DNA of 64,000 nt from NCBI RefSeq assembly GCF_018687715.1, contig NC_056752.1:53228653-53292652 (forward strand). The letters are read 5' to 3'. The notes under the pieces are model-generated. The model was not told where the DNA came from and made no database searches. It saw only the letters and a list, made by a program, of their open reading frames with translations. Source of the stretch: Carya illinoinensis (lineage: Eukaryota > Streptophyta > Magnoliopsida > Fagales > Juglandaceae). The translations under genes and the position numbers were made by a program. Of the stretch, positions 59,580 to 64,000 are shown one piece after another (position 1 is the first letter of the stretch; every line of letters starts with the position of its first letter).

Positions 59580-62500
59580 TTTAATAATCTAAATAAAAAC
59601 TTCCGGTTAAGGCCAATCAAGCTTCAAAGTCCAAATAATTGAACAGGCAAGAAGAGGACCCTGCTCTTGCAACTGGAAAGCCTAAGCAAAGAGTAAATGC
59701 ATGCCCAAAGAAGATTAGGCTGGGAGAGGATAGGGCTGAATGCTCTGTTCACAATGACACCCATTAACAGCCTATGCTCGACGGGCATCAAGACCCAACA
59801 AAGAGTGTATTAGCACATAAAAGAAATTTAATAGCTAAATGCGGCCTAAAGAAAAACGATACAATCTAGGTTTAGTCTCAATTGGGACAGATGTCTCTTC
59901 TATCATGTTATAAATATCCCTAATTCCACAGATTCATTTTTCAACAGGAGTCGAATGTCAACAAAAAATGTCATTGTGTTCATGTTGGTTTTAGCAATAC
60001 TGTTGGATATTCACATGAAAGATTTTGGTGCTTTGAGCCAATTGTAAAGAAGAGAGACTCTGTAAAGGTTTACATTACAATGTCTTTAATTGAAAAGGTG
60101 ACACCAATTAGTCACAAACCCCATTGCCCAAAAAATAAATTCATAATAAGAAATAGGAACATTAAAAGAACAATGCACGTAAAGAGCAAAGGGAGAGAGA
60201 GTTGACATCTATACCTCTTTCCTTTGCTTGCCAAACCAAAGTGAACAAGGTAGTACTGGACAAGAAGGATGACGATTGATCCTTTAGAAAAATGATGTTT
60301 TTATCTAGAAAAAATACACATGTGTGATGCATAGATGATGAGTAGAAAAATTTAATTAGTTTAAGAAGAATAAAACTAAAAAAACTTTAAATTCTTTTTT
60401 TAAAAAATTAAAAATAAACGTGGTATGTAACATATAAAGATGATAAGTAATACGTTGAAACGAGTATGCCAGGGTGGATAGAATGGCCAGGCCGCCCCAA
60501 CATCAACTGCCGCTTCCTTTTTGGGAGACAATGACACGATGATTCAATGCGTGGGCTTAGCGAAAATGGTGTGATGGAGCCTCTGTCGATGGCGATCTCG
60601 GTTTAACGCATGCCCGTCTCCATGCAGTCTGCAGATGCTTTCATTCCAAGCCAAACCCCCGAATTAATTAATATTAGTGCTCCTTTAATTTAGGCGAACC
60701 ATATAATAATTAATAGAGCTTTTGAGTCATAACCGTACATACATATGCTCCTCTATCATCAACACCACCGGCAACGACATTGCCGTCTCTGGCCCTCTCA
60801 ATATTTTATCGGAAATAATTAATTTTTGTTGGTAGTTTTTCGGGTAAATTTGTTGTTTTCATACAAATTAAATTTGAACATCTTATTAGAAAGCAAAAGG
60901 CAATGAAAAAAAAAAAAACGTTTCTCTTTCTTTTCCTTTGCAGATCTCATCTCTCTTGATTTATCATTTTAAGGTTACCAAATGTATAAAGTGTAAGAAT
61001 ATATGCCAAAAAGTTTGAACTATGACGGTTGGCATTTAAACACAATTAATGTAAACGACCCCACTAGACATGAATAGCTATGAACCTTATCTTCATCCAT
61101 TTTCCTCCATCTCTTTCTCCGGAATAAGATGGACCAATCATTTCCGAAAGTCATGCACCCACTAGGTTTTGAAAGTTGATATGAAGCTATATAATTAATT
61201 TTTCATCCTTCACTGTTTATTATTTCTTTCCTTTCAACTGTTCTTTAATGTCATGGGCCCTCGTGGAGGCCGGAAGTATGGATGCTTTCTCTTTAAGCAA
61301 AGGTACGTACGTACTGGTCGTGCTCGTGGCCCCGTGGGTCCAAAAGAATAAGGGTGTCCTAGGCTAGGCTAGGCTAGGCTGACACTCGATTGTAACCTCA
61401 ACGGGCCAATCCCATTTGAAACCCAAATATGAGAAATGATAAGAGTTTCAACTTCTTTACAATTTTTCTATAATCTTCGAATAAAATAATATTTTTTAAA
61501 ATAATTATTTTAATTTTGATTTTGATTTGATTTGTTTGAATTTAAAAATAAAATAAAATACAATTTCATTAATAAGTTGTAAATAAAATATAAAAGGGTT
61601 GTCACTCTATCATTACTCCCCAAATATAAATGAAGTAGCCCTTTTGTGTGTGAAAACCTAATTAGTGCATAAAGCTGATAGATATTACTTTTTTATTTCT
61701 AGGCAAATAAAGTATTTTATAAATAAATTAAGCCATTACAGTAATATAAGATTTAGTGAGGTGGGAGTCTCTAATAGTTATCCTAAAACAAGTAAAAGTA
61801 GCACTAAAAATAAGAATAACAAAGATGGTTGTTTTGCCAAAAGATTGGCTCCAACCTATTCCCACATGGGGAAGCAACTTAAAAGTGGTTATAACATAGC
61901 CTGATAAACAGACTATAAGCCTACGACTAAAAGTTGCAGTTGAGAGGCATGCGCTGCATTTTGCTGATCTGGTCTGATTGTAGAAGACTATTATGATCAC
62001 GTCATCTTGATCGCAAGTTAGGAAAAGTAAGAACATAGAAGAATAGCAACCCGAAGATGATCCGATACACTGGTGAAGGACCACCACCGACGGTGGTGGC
62101 GCGTGTGGGACATTTGCCACATTAAGGAACAAAGGAGCATGCAAATCTTAAAAGATTCGAAGTCACTGGCCTCAACAGTGCCGCTCGAGGTGGCAAGAAA
62201 CTCCCATAGGTGCAGCAACGCTTGAGGCCCATGCGCACTGTAAAGAGGAAACGTAAAAAACCCTAGAATAGCAGCTGGACAAGCTAAGGGGGTGAAGACG
62301 AAGCTCTAGCTCCCCCCCCCCCCCCCCCAGGCCAGGGACGCTCTTATAGTTGGCGAGGGAGAACGAGAACAAGTAGAGAGAAATGGAGACAAGAGAGAAC
62401 GAGATCCAAACGGAGACCTGTTCCGCTAGCTAATAGATGTTTCACTCAGTCACGACTAATTTTGGAGTACTACCTCATTTCTATAAAGAAACAGCTCTAC

Positions 62501-62788
62501 GTACATTATATACCTATTTATTTTTATTTTCTCTCAAAAGATAAGTGATGTAGGGCTACTGAGTGGAAGAACTCTTCTACAAATTCTGATGATTAAATAA
62601 ATGATCTACATATACAAGTACTCCAAATTTGGGTCTTAATATTTTTCTATTCATTTGCATAATGATATTAATACGTGACATATATGTTTTTCAAAATCTA
62701 ATCAAGCAAATATTAAAACAGTACGTACAAAGCATTTCTCTATTAAAAAAGAAGCACACAGGCATGTATATATACGTGCATAATGACA
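59580..62788. other. Spacer between the two subtilase loci
   Basis: No gene recognised. Contains two AT-rich MITE-like stretches (about 60285-60465 and 61430-61620), a small CTAGG pentamer array near 61358-61380 and a C17 tract at 62312-62328. Open frames here show no domain. Confidence 0.5.
61430..61620. repeat. AT-rich MITE-like element
   Basis: The left end GAGAAATGATAAGAGTTTCA is loosely inverted at the right end, GGGTTGTCACTCTATCATTACTC, around an AT-rich centre. Borders approximate. Confidence 0.5.
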
Positions 62789-63911
62789 CTACTGCATCTT
62801 CGCCTGTTGGTTTTGAATACGAATCTTTTGTGGACTGTAAATGGCAATAGGGCTTCTTACAATGTGACGGGAGCTTTTCCAAACAAGTGAACCTGAAACC
62901 ATTTGCCCACTCGACATTGGTTTTGCCTTCACGACAACCTTGAAGCTCCGAATCTGCAAGACGCGAGAGAAGGAGAGACTCTCGGGCTTGACTGTGATTT
63001 GAACTCCCTTGGGAGCTTTAATGGTGGCATTATAGATGGCCAGAGCAGGACCGACGTTGGTGACTCTTCTCCAGAAAACACCTGTCGTTTGTTGTTGGTT
63101 TTTTTTTAAGCTAAGCTGCATGGTGGGATAGTTGAGAGCATCATAGCCAATTCCAGGAAGCAGTTTGGGGCAGTTGACGGATTTTGAACCGGCTAGGGTT
63201 GCCACAGCGGATGCACTATACCCCTCGCGGCATAAGAATTGGATGTAAGTCAGTCCATCCATGTCATAAACTAAGCCGGGGCTCACAGCCCGAGTTGGGC
63301 TCACTTGGCCGGAACCAAAGGCAAATTCTGCTTCGTTGTTCACCCTACGGCTCATTGGTTTAGCTTGACAAGTGACAAAAGATTCCATGGAATTAGTGTC
63401 AACCCACGTGAAGGAGGTATTTAAGCGTTAAAGATAATTCTAGCTAGAAGGGATGGAGAAAAGCCAATCTTCCTATAGAAGTGGATTTTGAAGCACACAA
63501 AGATCGATAGCGCCCAGCTTGGAGTCATGTGCTTAAAGGTTAAAACCAAAAAAGGCAAACGGTACCTGTTGGAGTATAGCATCCAAGATTGAACAAATGG
63601 AACTCTCTTCTACTTTCATTTTAACACGTGCTGCTTTAGACTTCAATTCCATTTGTTCAATCTTGGATGCTATACTCCAACAGTATCCTCTTGTTACCTG
63701 TGGTCAAGATGGCAGATTTGATTGCAGCTGGAGTCCAATTTGGGTGGAATGACTTTACATAGGCAGCTACTCCGGCAGCGTGAGGACATGCCATGGAAGT
63801 TCCAGACATGATGGAAAATTCTGAAAATTGGGTGTCACCTTTCAACCCGGTGAGCGACTTCATCAGCGTGTAAGCTGCCAAGATGTCAACACCGGGTGCT
63901 GCAATATCTGG
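62789..63911 (-). CDS. Subtilisin-like protease, SBT4.14/XSP1-like, 3' part
   Basis: Two exons are visible on the minus strand, 63911-63698 and 63363-62789; earlier exons lie beyond the window. The first starts at [20 protein letters not shown] and has the catalytic Ser block [20 protein letters not shown]. The second continues [20 protein letters not shown], then [18 protein letters not shown], the fibronectin-like domain start [14 protein letters not shown] and the end [12 protein letters not shown]. Phase is preserved across the intron (214 bases, then 575 including the stop). The wording resembles xylem serine protease XSP1 (SBT4.14), a secreted S8 protease. No lesion in the visible part. 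The intron acceptor reads GTCAAG, usable but plain. The catalytic Asp, His and Asn cannot be checked here. Confidence 0.88.
63566..63683. repeat. Perfect 37-bp inverted repeat in a subtilase intron
   Basis: The arm 63566-63602 (starting CTGTTGGAGTATAGCATCC) is the exact reverse complement of 63647-63683, with a 44-base spacer. It lies in the intron between the two visible exons, 14 bases from the 5' splice donor of the upstream exon. Just outside the arms, GGTAC on one side partly mirrors the donor GGTAACAAG on the other, so the duplicated piece may have begun at the exon border. Confidence 0.95.
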
Positions 63912-64000
63912 CTGTGAAGAAAACATGCCCACTTTTTTTTAAGTGCTGGCCGGTTTAATTTTACATGCATGTAACAGCCAAGTTGAAAGTAAAAGCGTTA
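63912..64000 (-). other. Intron of the last subtilase running off the window
   Basis: A pyrimidine-rich stretch ending TTTTCTTCACAG on the minus strand immediately precedes the exon at 63911; the donor is outside the window. Confidence 0.7.

Noticed and set aside
1..64000. CRISPR arrays, bacterial operons, plasmid or phage modules
   Set aside because: None seen. Spliced genes, LTR elements and SINE/LINE insertions show a plant nuclear origin, and the tandem repeats present do not have spacer-repeat form.

Overview
The window is nuclear DNA of a eudicot plant. Genes are split by introns with GT-AG borders, spacers are AT-rich, and the proteins are plant-typical: an SPX-MFS vacuolar phosphate transporter, GET3, URM1, PEX16, a class I TCP factor, a beta-type phospholipase D and subtilases. 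Retroelements and short foldback elements resembling those common in woody Fagales (walnut/pecan/oak group) fill introns and spacers. The order Fagales is an impression from family resemblance, not something the sequence proves.

Layout. 1-6200: non-coding DNA with a tandem duplication of about 550 bp, a foldback element, and the upstream region of the first gene, including two close PHR1-type (P1BS) motifs. 6201-12416 (+): SPX-MFS phosphate transporter, 10 coding exons, 701 aa. 14060-22125 (+): GET3 ATPase, 7 exons, 357 aa. Its fourth intron has swollen to 5.3 kb by insertion of a tRNA-derived SINE, an antisense truncated LINE and a sense LINE with an intact reverse-transcriptase frame. 23563-23643 (+): tRNA-Leu(AAG). 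24741-26204 (-): URM1, 4 exons, 99 aa, head-to-head with 26787-30268 (+) PEX16, 8 exons, 369 aa. 32945-42121 (+): a complete but decayed Copia retrotransposon with 1.34-kb LTRs. Between its pol region and 3' LTR it carries two related antisense coiled-coil reading frames, each with a TATA-like box. 43147-44184 (+): TCP9/TCP19-like class I TCP factor, single exon, 345 aa. 45590-46410: relic of a non-LTR element. 47199-55608 (-): phospholipase D beta, 10 exons, 1085 aa. 56880-59480 (-): SBT1.1-like subtilase pseudogene interrupted by a Copia remnant. 62789 to the window end (-): 3' part of an SBT4.14/XSP1-like subtilase whose intron holds a perfect 37-bp inverted repeat.

The host genes are not one pathway. 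They are ordinary dispersed loci: phosphate storage, tail-anchored protein insertion, tRNA thiolation/urmylation, peroxisome biogenesis, growth control, lipid signalling and extracellular proteolysis. The only regulatory linkage suggested by layout is the 582-bp divergent interval between URM1 and PEX16. Exon borders were set by hand from reading-frame phase, GT/AG (once GC/AG) dinucleotides and recalled family sequence; every coding sum is an exact multiple of three. No transcript evidence was available.

The most unusual items are the paired antisense frames in the Copia element, the perfect intronic hairpin in the last subtilase, and the layered retroelement insertions in GET3 intron 4.
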